In this document: positions 1 to 8,900 of the stretch, one piece after another
Position numbering within the stretch: the first letter of the stretch is position 1
Layout of the letters: every line of letters starts with the position of its first letter
NCBI RefSeq assembly: GCF_006716425.1
Contig: NZ_VFOZ01000001.1
Coordinates: 1,302,001-1,366,000, forward strand
Direction: 5' to 3'
From: Actinoallomurus bryophytorum
GTDB taxonomy: Bacteria > Actinomycetota > Actinomycetes > Streptosporangiales > Streptosporangiaceae
DNA: 64,000 bases
Notes under the pieces: model-generated
Seen by the model: the letters and a program-made list of their open reading frames with translations, nothing else
The model's database searches: none
Told to the model about the DNA's origin: nothing
Position numbers and translations under genes: made by a program

Positions 1-303
1 GTAGAGCGCGAGGTAGTTCGCCGGGATGGCGTTGGCGTTGCCCGACTCCTGGGGCTGCGTGGACGCGTTGGAGGTGTCGGTGCAGTCCCCGCCACTCGCT
101 GCTCCGTTGTAGAGCTGGTTGGCGCCGAAGAACAGCGGGATCGCCACAAGGCTCATCATGAAGAGCGAGACGGCGCCCCCGACGATGATGATCGGTAGCC
201 GGACCGCGCCATGATCCGATCGCGCGAAACGGTCGAGAGAGATAATTCGACGGCCACTGTTATGCCCCCCGAAGCCGATGCCGAGGTGCCGGCGAAGCTT
301 CAT
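1..303 (-). CDS. Membrane-anchored peptidoglycan hydrolase of the T4SS locus (partial, N-terminus only)
   Basis: Only the first 101 residues are in the window; the gene runs off the left edge. The start is ATG at 303, preceded on the minus strand by GAGAGG six bases upstream, 10 bases after the stop of the previous gene. The visible part has a basic cytosolic head of about 35 residues, one membrane segment (roughly residues 38-60, IIIVGGAVSLFMMSLVAIP) and the start of an extracellular domain ending in NAIPANYLALY. That last motif is typical of the beginning of lytic-transglycosylase domains in actinobacterial conjugation clusters, which often continue into an NlpC/P60 domain. The likely role is local cell-wall opening for the secretion channel (a VirB1-type function). 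The family call rests on the short motif plus the context; the catalytic residues lie outside the window. Confidence 0.6.
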   Translation of the reverse strand, partial: MKLRRHLGIGFGGHNSGRRIISLDRFARSDHGAVRLPIIIVGGAVSLFMMSLVAIPLFFGANQLYNGAASGGDCTDTSNASTQPQESGNANAIPANYLALY

Positions 304-313
304 CTCATGCCTC

Positions 314-943
314 TCACTTATCACCTACGTCTGCCGGTGCGAACGCGAAGACCACCCACCCGCCGCCGGACCTGGTCATGGTGACGGCGTACTGCTGGGT
401 GGCGTCGCTGGTCTTTCCTCCCTTGGTGATGTGCTGCCTGCCGGTCACGAGAAAGATGAACTGGTCCTTCGCCATGTCACGGAGCGAGTCCAGTGTGGCG
501 TCGGACGTGGAGACCTCCTGGTCCTGCTTCCGCTGCGCCAGCACACCCGGCGCCACGGCACCCTGCTGGATCTGGGTCGCGACGTCAGGGGTGGCCATGC
601 CGCCCAGCCGGGCGACGTAGGTCGCCGGATCCTCGTCGTAGCGGTACGTGCCGTACGCGGCGGTGAAACGCCGTGCGACGTCGGCCGCGGTGCTGAAGTC
701 CTTCTGGGAGAACGGCAGCAGCGAGTAGATGTCGACCGAGCCCGGCGATGGCGTGGAACCGGCCGCCGGTGGCGCGCTCGCTCCCGCCTGTGACGCGGTC
801 GCGGTCGGTGTCGGCGTGCCCGTACGGCCCGCGCCGGCGTGCCGGTGGCTTCCGCCGCCGATGGTGAGGAACACCCCGGCGGCTGCCAGCACGACGACCA
901 GCCCCGCGAACAGGAGCTTGCGCTGGCGGTCGGTCAGATCCAT
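314..943 (-). CDS. Small membrane-anchored VirB8/TcpC-like protein of the T4SS operon
   Basis: This is a 209-residue protein. It has a short basic cytosolic start (MDLTDRQRKLL), one membrane segment (about residues 10-28), a Pro/Thr/Ala-rich linker to about residue 68, and a compact extracellular alpha/beta domain. That domain begins with a helix (ARRFTAAYGTYRYDEDPATYVARL) and ends in beta strands (QQYAVTMTRSGGGWVVFAF). The layout matches NTF2-like/VirB8-like periplasmic domains seen in TcpC and related Gram-positive conjugation proteins. The gene starts 7 bases after the stop of the TrbL-like gene and is followed by the hydrolase 10 bases later, so it is co-transcribed. A structural role in the secretion channel is inferred from position and fold signature; no enzymatic motif is visible. 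Confidence 0.6.
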   Translation of the reverse strand: MDLTDRQRKLLFAGLVVVLAAAGVFLTIGGGSHRHAGAGRTGTPTPTATASQAGASAPPAAGSTPSPGSVDIYSLLPFSQKDFSTAADVARRFTAAYGTYRYDEDPATYVARLGGMATPDVATQIQQGAVAPGVLAQRKQDQEVSTSDATLDSLRDMAKDQFIFLVTGRQHITKGGKTSDATQQYAVTMTRSGGGWVVFAFAPADVGDK

Positions 944-950
944 CGGTGAC

Positions 951-3338
951 TCACTCTTCGCCGTCGTCGCGTTTCACCGGACGCAGCCAGAACGGCATCT
1001 CCGGGGCTTCCTCACGGGACTTGCCGGACCACAGTGGCGGTGCCTGACGGCCGCCGCCGGACGCGTTGCCGTCGCTGCCCTTGGCATCGGACGCGGAGCC
1101 CCGGCCTCCGCCGGAACCGCGTCCCGATCCGCTCTTCGGCGGCGCGCTGGGCCCGTCCGAGTCGCGACGCGGAGTCGTACGGCCGCCGGACCCGCCGCCG
1201 AACCAGGTACGCCCGCCGCCGGAGCCGCCCCCGGTCGACGCGCCGTCCGTGTCACCGCCGCCGCCGAACCAGCCACGACCGCCGTTCTCGCCGCCCTGGC
1301 GCCGTGGCGGGGTGCCGCCGCCGGACGCCTGACCGCCGCTTCCGGCACTGCGGCCTCCGGCACCCCAGCTGGGGCCGACGGAGGACGCGGGCGGACGGCT
1401 GCTACCACCGCTGGGGGTGGCCGGACGGCGCTCCTCACGGGGCGGCGAACCGCTCGCGGGAGGCCGTGAAGAGCCACCGGCCCCGCCGGGACGCGGACCG
1501 AAGAGCGTCCCGCCGTTGACCTTGCCGCCGGAGGGCGACGCCGGAGGCTGTGCCCGCGGTGACAGGTTGAGCGGAGGCGCGCTCCCACGCGGGCCGCCGA
1601 CCGCCTTGGCGGCGAGCTGCGAGGCACGCCCACGGCGCTCGGACCCGGTATTGGCCGCGCCCCCCGCACCGCCGGACCCCGCATGCTCGCGCCCGGCGAG
1701 GTCGTGGTCGCGCAGGTCGTCGACGATGAGGCTCGGAGCGGTCGCCGTGGGGCCGGGCTCACGCTTGGCCCACCGGCCGAACCGGTAGCCCGCGGCCCCG
1801 GGCACCGCCGCGGTGGCGACGGCCGTACTGCGCCTGCGCGTCTCCCGCACCGCCTGTTCGAGATGTTCCTCGCTCTTACGGGACCCGACCGCCGAGTACC
1901 CGACCGCGGCGAAGAGATGCTGGAACGGCTTGCGATAGATGAACGCGGCGAGCGTGACCAGCGAGATGAGCAGAATCTGCAGCCCCCACGGCAGGCTCTC
2001 GGCCATGACCAGCCCGTACGCCCACAACAGCATCGCGAGCACGCCGATGAGGGCCGCCTGTTTCAGCAGGGTGGACAGCAGTAGCTCGAACCACCGCACC
2101 GCGATGACACGCCCGATGCCGGGATGGATGCCGATGCCCAGGAAGATCGGTCCCGCCACCAGTAGCAGCAGGAATGAGATCTTCAAGACCATCAACATGA
2201 CCGCGATGATCAGGACGAGCAGGCCGGCGACCAGTGCGGCGATCAACGCCCCGAAGGAGACGGCCAGCCGTGACGTCCAGTTCTTGCCCTGGAACAGGGG
2301 GTAGACGCCGGGATAGTTGTTCTTGACGTTCTTGGCGACCGCCTTGTAGTCGTCCGCCTTCTTGTCGATGTCGGGTTTCTTGCCCGAATAGCTCTCGGTG
2401 AGATCGACCGCCTGCGCCGACAACAGCTTCGCGCCGTTGTCCTGGACGACCTTGCTCTTCGCGTCGTCGGTGCCGAACTCCCCCATCAGCCACGGTTTGC
2501 AGACCAGCGTCACCCACAGCCCGTTGGCGTTACGGGTCACCGAGTCGTTCTCCACCGCCTGCTGTGCGCCCGGTCCACCCGGGATGCACGCCGAGGCGCT
2601 GGCGTTGCTCTGGGGTAGCGCGGCGTTGAAGGCGGCCGTCGCGCCGTTGGAGACTTTCGTCCCCAGGGTCGTGAAGTCGCTGGGTCTGCCGATCAACCAG
2701 ACGAGGGCGACCATCGCCATGACCATCCAGATGGTCCCTTCGGCCACCCTGCTCGCTCGTCGCCGGATCAGACCCCACCAGGCCAGCCACAGCGCACCCA
2801 GGATGACCACCCACGACCAGTACTTCGCGCCGAAGGTGTTACCCATGCCCTTGATGACGCCGTCGACGGTCTTCTTCAGCCAGCCGAGAAGCGACTCCGA
2901 CGCCGCCGCCTGGTAGATCGTGATCGTCGTCCGGTCGAAGGCCTTCGCCAGCGTGAAGACCACGTTGGAGATCGAGTTGCCGACCATGGCCATGGCGTCC
3001 GAGCAGCCCATGTCGACGGCGTGCCACGACTGGCCCTCGGTGCCGTAGCGGTCGTAGTAGGTGAGCCTGTCCGCCGGCGCCTTCTGCAACTGCTGGCTCG
3101 GGTAGTCCGGCGGCTTGACCATGCCGTCGATACCGGAGCCGTACTCCTCAGGTGAGGGGTGGTCGGCCGGTGAACAGGTGTCGTTGGGGTTGGGTCCGAT
3201 GGGATCGGCGCTCGCGACCCCGAAGGGGCTGAGGATGACAACGGCCATCAACAGAAGAATGAGAAGCGACCTGCGCTTCCCCCGGGGTTTCTTCTGAACC
3301 GCGACCTTTCGCCGGCGGCGGGTGGGGGGCACCCTCAT
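951..3338 (-). CDS. TrbL/VirB6-like polytopic T4SS channel protein
   Basis: The protein has 795 residues if translation starts at ATG 3338. That ATG overlaps the stop of the VirB4 gene as ATGA and has GGAGGTCC just upstream; the open frame extends further left only inside the VirB4 gene, so the longer start is rejected. A signal/anchor segment (LLILLLMAVVILSPFGVASA, about residues 24-43) is followed by an extracytoplasmic region with several Cys and then at least five hydrophobic segments between about residues 180 and 480. The last about 250 residues are Gly/Ser/Pro/Arg-rich low-complexity sequence ending in an acidic tail. Polytopic proteins in this position next to VirB4 are TrbL/VirB6-type inner-membrane channel components. 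The C-terminal tail is cytosolic by prediction and its role is unknown. Confidence 0.72.
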   Translation of the reverse strand: MRVPPTRRRRKVAVQKKPRGKRRSLLILLLMAVVILSPFGVASADPIGPNPNDTCSPADHPSPEEYGSGIDGMVKPPDYPSQQLQKAPADRLTYYDRYGTEGQSWHAVDMGCSDAMAMVGNSISNVVFTLAKAFDRTTITIYQAAASESLLGWLKKTVDGVIKGMGNTFGAKYWSWVVILGALWLAWWGLIRRRASRVAEGTIWMVMAMVALVWLIGRPSDFTTLGTKVSNGATAAFNAALPQSNASASACIPGGPGAQQAVENDSVTRNANGLWVTLVCKPWLMGEFGTDDAKSKVVQDNGAKLLSAQAVDLTESYSGKKPDIDKKADDYKAVAKNVKNNYPGVYPLFQGKNWTSRLAVSFGALIAALVAGLLVLIIAVMLMVLKISFLLLLVAGPIFLGIGIHPGIGRVIAVRWFELLLSTLLKQAALIGVLAMLLWAYGLVMAESLPWGLQILLISLVTLAAFIYRKPFQHLFAAVGYSAVGSRKSEEHLEQAVRETRRRSTAVATAAVPGAAGYRFGRWAKREPGPTATAPSLIVDDLRDHDLAGREHAGSGGAGGAANTGSERRGRASQLAAKAVGGPRGSAPPLNLSPRAQPPASPSGGKVNGGTLFGPRPGGAGGSSRPPASGSPPREERRPATPSGGSSRPPASSVGPSWGAGGRSAGSGGQASGGGTPPRRQGGENGGRGWFGGGGDTDGASTGGGSGGGRTWFGGGSGGRTTPRRDSDGPSAPPKSGSGRGSGGGRGSASDAKGSDGNASGGGRQAPPLWSGKSREEAPEMPFWLRPVKRDDGEE

Positions 3339-5866
3339 CGCGGGACCTCCTGGGTGACTTCGGTCGCCGGGTCTTGCGGGGCGTTGGGGGGTCCGGGCGG
3401 GGGCCCGTCGACACGGGTGCCCTGGGCCGCGCCTGCGGTCTCTCCGGGCTTGGACCGCGTCGGGTTGGTGTCGAGCCAGCGGTGCAGCTCGTCGGAGACC
3501 AGGTCGACACCGATGCGGCCCGCGCGCCCGTCGAGGTCGCGGAAGATGCACTCGCCGTTGCCCAGGTTTCTCAGTACGGCCTTGTGCTCGTCGGAGTTCT
3601 CCACGCCGAGCAGTGCCATCACGTTGCCGACCTCGTTGCGCTCCGTGGAGCGGAACGAGTAGACGGACGACAGGCAGTTGGTCACCTGTTCGTTCAGGAG
3701 GTCACCGGCGTTCTGGGAGACGAGGATCAGCGCGGTGTTCCTCGACCGGCCCATGCGCGAGACCTCGGGCACGAGCTTCGCGCCCTCTGGCGTCTGGGTG
3801 ATCGCCCATGCCTCGTCCAGGAAGATGGCCTTCGGCAGGTGCCGGTCGAGCCCGTGCATCAGCCGGCGCGCGAACTGGGACACCAGGTACATCAACGCCA
3901 CCGACAGGCGCTGCTCGTAGGAGTAGTCCTCGCGGGGGATGGCGACGTCGGGCAGGGTCAGGCCGCCGAGGGTGAACACCGTGGTCCAGCCCGCGGTGTC
4001 GATGCGCTCGCCGCCGGACGGGTCGAAGCAGAGCCGGGCCAGGCTCATCTCCGACATCGAGCGCAGGACCGCGCCGAGGTTCTTCGACGCGGCGTCGTAG
4101 GAGGCGTCCAGGTGGTTGACGACCTTGCCGAGCGAGGGTTGCGGCTGGTTGGCGACGGCCCCCACGGCCTGGATCATCGCCGACTCGCGCTCCTCCGACA
4201 TCCGCGGGAGCAGCAGCCGGAGGGTCTCGGTGGCCATGGTCTTCTTGGTCGCCAGGTCGTCGCCGAAGCTGAACGGATCCAGCAGGCCCGGCGCGGCCGA
4301 GCCGAGGGGCAGGACCCGTGCGCGGCGTCCGCGCCTGCGCAACAGCTCGACCAGCGACTCCGCGTCGCCCTTCGGGTCGATCGCGGCGATCGTCACGCCG
4401 CGCAGCGCCATCTGGTAGATCAGCAGCAGCGCCAGCGTGGTCTTTCCGCCGCCGGGCTCGCCGGTGATCGCGACCGCGGTGGGGCGGTTGCGGGCGGCGG
4501 CGACCAGCGGGTCGAAATGCACGACCGAGCGTGCCCGGCCGAGGGTCTCACCGATGTACGGGCCGACCCAGCCCGAGGCCGTGTCGTCGAGCCGGTCCCC
4601 GAGGTCGACCGTCGCGGTGGGCATGCCGCCGGCGATCGTACGCAGCGGCTGACGCTGGGCGTACGCGTTGACCCGGATCCGGTCGCCCGGCAGCGACTCG
4701 CAGAACAGGGAGAACTGGTCACCCGTCGAGCAGACGATGTCGATGCCCAGGTCGCGGTAGTGCTCCACCACGGCGTCGACGCGCTGCTGGAGGAGTTCCT
4801 CGGTCGGCGCGGACACGATCAGCCGGTGCCAGCCGTACACGAACGGCAGGCGTTCCTTCGTGATGCCGTGTTCGAGCATGCGGGCGGCGTCGATCTGCTC
4901 GGCCAGCGCGATCGGCGCCTCGGCGCCGGCCTCACGGATGTGCTGGTCCATGTCGCGCGCGTGCGCGAGCTTGCGCGAGACGTCCTTGGACGCCTTGGCA
5001 GGGGGGACGAGCTTCATCCGGGCCGAGACCTCGACCGGGAACGGCAGCGCGTCGGCGAAGTGCAGCCACGGCTCGCCGTCCGGGAACGCCATCAGGTCCG
5101 GGAAGCGGGCGAACGACAGGTAGGCGGCGTAGGAGGACCCGTCCGGCTGTTCCATCCGGAGGTTCGAACGGCCGTTGACGATCGAGCCCTCGACGAGGGT
5201 CTCGATCTCGCCCGCTCCCCAGGTGCGGCGGGGCGTCGCGGACGGCGGCGGGTCGGTCAGCGCTCCGCTGGCCGCGTGCTGGAACAGCCACGCGACCTCG
5301 GTCGAGGTCGCGTGCCGCGCGTACAGGGCACTGCCGCTGAGCGCGCGGCCGAGTCGTTCGGCCTGCTCGGTCCAGCGCGCGATCTCCTTTTCCGGGATCG
5401 CGTCGTCGTGCAGCCCGAGCGCCTCCTCGCTGCGCTTGTAGAGGCCGAAGAGCTGGCGGAAGGCGCCCCCGGACAGCTGAGCGCCGACCCCACGAGGGCC
5501 GAGGCGCACCCCGAGGTAGACCTCCTTCGTCCAGAAGTCCTTCGACCAGACGTGGGCGTACATCTCCTCGAGGTAGTCACGCCAGCCGGGACCGCCGTCG
5601 GAGGTCTGGTCCAGCGCCAGCGCCCACTCGGCCGCCGGGTACGTGCGGTGCGCGATGCGCAGATGGATCTCGGCGTCCTGCATGCGGATGCCGGCCATCG
5701 CGATCGTGATGTTGGTGGCGAGCGCCTCGCGCTCCTCACCCGTGGTGAACTCGTACGACACCGTCGGCAGCCGGAAGTACGCCCACGCCGCGTTGTCGGT
5801 GAGCAGGATCCGGTCGTCGAAGTAACGCACGGCCAGCCTGCTGCGGACCTTGGACGTCCTGCTCAT
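3335..5866 (-). CDS. VirB4-family conjugation/secretion ATPase
   Basis: This is an 843-residue protein. An N-terminal VirB4-type domain (about 1-400) precedes a P-loop ATPase domain. Walker A is GEPGGGKTT at residues 469-477, the strand after it carries AAIDPKGDAE (about 494-503), Walker B is IFLDEAW at 681-687, and a conserved SQNAGDLL follows at about 717. VirB4/TraC ATPases energise pilus or channel assembly and substrate transfer at the inner membrane. A Pro-rich tail ends the protein. The stop overlaps the start of the TrbL-like gene (ATGA), indicating translational coupling; the gene lies 88 bases after the TcpE-fusion gene. Length and motifs are full for the family, so it is probably functional. 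A TraG/VirD4 coupling protein is not visible in the window and may lie to the left. Confidence 0.9.
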   Translation of the reverse strand: MSRTSKVRSRLAVRYFDDRILLTDNAAWAYFRLPTVSYEFTTGEEREALATNITIAMAGIRMQDAEIHLRIAHRTYPAAEWALALDQTSDGGPGWRDYLEEMYAHVWSKDFWTKEVYLGVRLGPRGVGAQLSGGAFRQLFGLYKRSEEALGLHDDAIPEKEIARWTEQAERLGRALSGSALYARHATSTEVAWLFQHAASGALTDPPPSATPRRTWGAGEIETLVEGSIVNGRSNLRMEQPDGSSYAAYLSFARFPDLMAFPDGEPWLHFADALPFPVEVSARMKLVPPAKASKDVSRKLAHARDMDQHIREAGAEAPIALAEQIDAARMLEHGITKERLPFVYGWHRLIVSAPTEELLQQRVDAVVEHYRDLGIDIVCSTGDQFSLFCESLPGDRIRVNAYAQRQPLRTIAGGMPTATVDLGDRLDDTASGWVGPYIGETLGRARSVVHFDPLVAAARNRPTAVAITGEPGGGKTTLALLLIYQMALRGVTIAAIDPKGDAESLVELLRRRGRRARVLPLGSAAPGLLDPFSFGDDLATKKTMATETLRLLLPRMSEERESAMIQAVGAVANQPQPSLGKVVNHLDASYDAASKNLGAVLRSMSEMSLARLCFDPSGGERIDTAGWTTVFTLGGLTLPDVAIPREDYSYEQRLSVALMYLVSQFARRLMHGLDRHLPKAIFLDEAWAITQTPEGAKLVPEVSRMGRSRNTALILVSQNAGDLLNEQVTNCLSSVYSFRSTERNEVGNVMALLGVENSDEHKAVLRNLGNGECIFRDLDGRAGRIGVDLVSDELHRWLDTNPTRSKPGETAGAAQGTRVDGPPPGPPNAPQDPATEVTQEVPR

Positions 5867-5954
5867 TCGGTGGCCCCCCGCTCCTCACACACTCCGCGGG
5901 CACAGTCGTGCCTCGCGCGCCCACCGCACTCGCTCAGTGGGACTCGCTCCCGGG

Positions 5955-8900
5955 TCATCGGGAGACCTCCTGCCGTGGGTAGCGATCGGGTACTTGGACG
6001 AGGCCGCCGGCGACGACACCGCCGAGCGCAATGTAGGCCTTTCGGGTGGACGAGCGCAGTGTGCGCAGCTCATTGCGCGGTGCCCGGTCCAGGCTGAGAT
6101 GGTCATCCCACGGGATACGTACGAGGGCCCGGCACCGGCCACGCGCCACCGACTCGGCCTGCTCGACGTCGTCCATGCTGCGGCGGCTCACTCCGTTGAT
6201 CACCGTGACGGCCTTCGTACGGAGCTCCTCATACCCGTGACCGTCGAGCCACTCGAACGTCATCGCCACCGCTCTGGGGGCGTCGGAGCTGGCCGGGGCG
6301 ACCAGGACGATCTGGTCGGCGTACGGAAGAACCCGCGCCACCACCGCCGCGGCGGCGTCCAGCAGCGTGATCGCGTAGAAGCGGTCGAGCGTACGCATCG
6401 CGAGCGCGTAGTCGCGGTCGTCGAGGGCCTGGACGGGGTTCTTTCCCGCGGCGACGACCTCCAGCCCGGACTTGGAGACGGAGGTGTAGCGGCGCATCAT
6501 CTGGTAGCCGGTGACCTGCTCGGCGTGCGTGATCAGCGAGGTGAGCGTCTCGCGCGTCTCGGTGCGGGTACGCCGCGCCATGGCACCGGGGCCGGGGTTG
6601 ACGTCGACCGCGACGATCCGGTCCCCGCGGTGCTGGGCGAACGTGTGGCCGAGCATGAGCCCCGTCACCGTCTGCCCGGCGCCGCCGGTGCAGCCCAGCA
6701 CGACGACGCGCCGTGCCCCCTCGAACGCCGTACGGACCCGCTGCTCGTAGTCGCCGTCGCCGTGGCCGCCGCCGGAGAAGATCCGGCGCAGCCCGCGGCC
6801 GTCGTCGTCACGGCCCTCAGGCTCGTTGCCGCTCTGGGGCATCGGCCCGGGCCGTATGGGTGAGGCCGGTCCCGACCGGACACCGCGGGCGGGCGACTCG
6901 GACGGCGTGGCGCCCGGGTCCCATCCCTGCGGTGCGCCAGGACGTGCGGGCGGGCGTACCGCCGCTCCCCGCTGCGGCGCCGCCGACGGAGGCGGAGGCG
7001 GGGCCTGCGCGGGCGGCGTGAAGCCGGCCGCCGGGGCCTTCGGCGAGACGCCGGTCCGTGGCGGGACGGGCCGTTGCACCGGCCCCGTCGTCTTCGACGG
7101 ATCCGCGGCGGGCCCCTGCGCGGGATTCTGCACGGGCCGCCGCGGCGGCTCCTGTGCCGGTTTCTGTGCCGGCGGGGCGGGTGAGGCACTCGCCGCGGGC
7201 GCCGACGGGCGCACCGGAGGCCGGACCGGCCCCTGGGCGGGTGAGTCCTCGCCATGCGACCGGCCGCGCACCGGGCCGCCGGGCCGGGCGAACGGGCCAG
7301 GCGGCGGACCCTGCGACGGCCGCGCCGGCGCGCCCTGCGGCGCGTCGGAGTCAGGCCGCGGCGCGACCGGGCGCGGTCCTCTCGCCGGCCAGACGATCTG
7401 GTCGGTCCGTGCCTCGGCGATCGCGTCCTCGTCGTCGCGGGCCGCCGCGCCGCCCTCGGTCGCGGAACCAGCGGCCGATCGCGACTCGCCCTGCTCCTGC
7501 TCTTCACCTGGCCGCTCAGAACCCGATCGCACCGAACCCGGCCGCTCAGATCCGGGCCGCTCAGATCCGGGCCGCTCAGATCCGGGCCGCTCAGATCCCG
7601 GCCGCGCCGAACCAGGCCGCTCAGATCCGGGTCGCTCAGAACCCGGCCGCGCCGAATCCGGCCGGTCCGATCCTGAGCGCTCCGATGACGTAGGAGGTTC
7701 GTGGGCGACGGAGCCCCGGCCGCCGGGCTTCGCGTGCCTTCCCCCCGGCACGAGCCGGATCACCGGCGCCGTCGGCGTGCTCTCGTCCGTCTCCTCGGCG
7801 TCCGGCCGCCCGACGTCCGCCTGCTCGACGTCCGCCTGCTCGGCGCCCGGCCGCTCGACGCCCGGCCGCTCGACGTCCGGCCGCTCGACGTCCGGCGAGC
7901 GCGTGATGTCCTCGCCGGACCGTGAGGCATCCGGTCCGCCTTCGTCCGAGGGATCCGGCGACTCCTCCGCCGTGGAATCCGGCGACCGTCGCGTAGGCGC
8001 CGCGTGCCGCCCAAGGGCCATGGCGGACTCAATGGAGAGAGGCGGAAATGTCAGGGGCGGGGTATCTGCCTCGCCCGGACCCGCCGGAGACGCGCCGGAC
8101 CGCTCCGGCGCCGAAGACTCGCCGGACTCCGCCGACACCGAGGAAGCACCGGACCGCTCCGGATCCAAAGCCTCACCGGCAAGCTCGGCAGGCTCGCGGG
8201 CCTGCCCGAGATCCGCATCCTCATCAGACCCGGGCGCGGGAGAAACACCGGCCGGACCCGTACCAGACGGCACTGCGGACCGCCCCGAGTCCGAAACGTC
8301 ACCGGACCGCTCCGGCGCCGAGGACTCACGAGACCGGTCGAGACCCGAACCCTCAACAGACCCCGGCGCGGGAGAAACACCGGCCGGACCCGTACCAGAC
8401 GGCGCTGCGAACCGCCCCGAGTCCGTAACTTCACCGGACCGCTCCGGCACCGAGGACTCACGGGGCTCCCCGGACGTCGGAGAGGCTCCGGGCCGTTCGG
8501 CCTCTGAGGGTGCGCTGGACCGTCCCGGGTCCGAAGCGTCGCCGGGCGACCCGGCGGGCGTAACGGACCGGCCGGCTCCCGAAGATGCGCCGGGCCATCC
8601 CGGGTCCGAGGACTCGCCGGACGGTACGGCCGTCGCGGGCGTAACGGGCTGGTCGGTTCGTGAAGGGGCGCCGTGCTGCCCGGGGACCGACGGCTCGTCG
8701 GGCCGGCCGGACGGCGAAGGCGTGCCGGGCCGTCCCGGGGTCGCGGAGGGGGCGCCGGGCCGGGGCTGAGCCGGAGGCGTGCCACGGCCGGTCGGGTCGG
8801 TCTTCGCCGTCGGGGTGACGGGCGTGGGGCCGGTCGTGGCGGCCGGGCGCTCCGGCTCGTGTGACGCGCTGCGTCGCCGACTGGCGCGGTGCGGTGTGCC

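Noticed and set aside
951-3551. Start of the TrbL-like gene at 3551
   Set aside because: The extra 71 codons lie wholly inside the VirB4 coding sequence; ATG 3338 with ATGA overlap and GGAGG is the better start.
3374-6097. 907-codon plus-strand open frame antisense to the VirB4 gene
   Set aside because: It is a GC3-bias shadow: Arg/Ala/Gly-rich with no start site, motif or codon pattern, fully overlapped by a clear VirB4 ATPase on the other strand.
6826-8769. 647-codon plus-strand frame antisense to the TcpE-fusion linker
   Set aside because: Low-complexity antisense of the Pro/Ser/Gly linker; no ribosome site and no domain.
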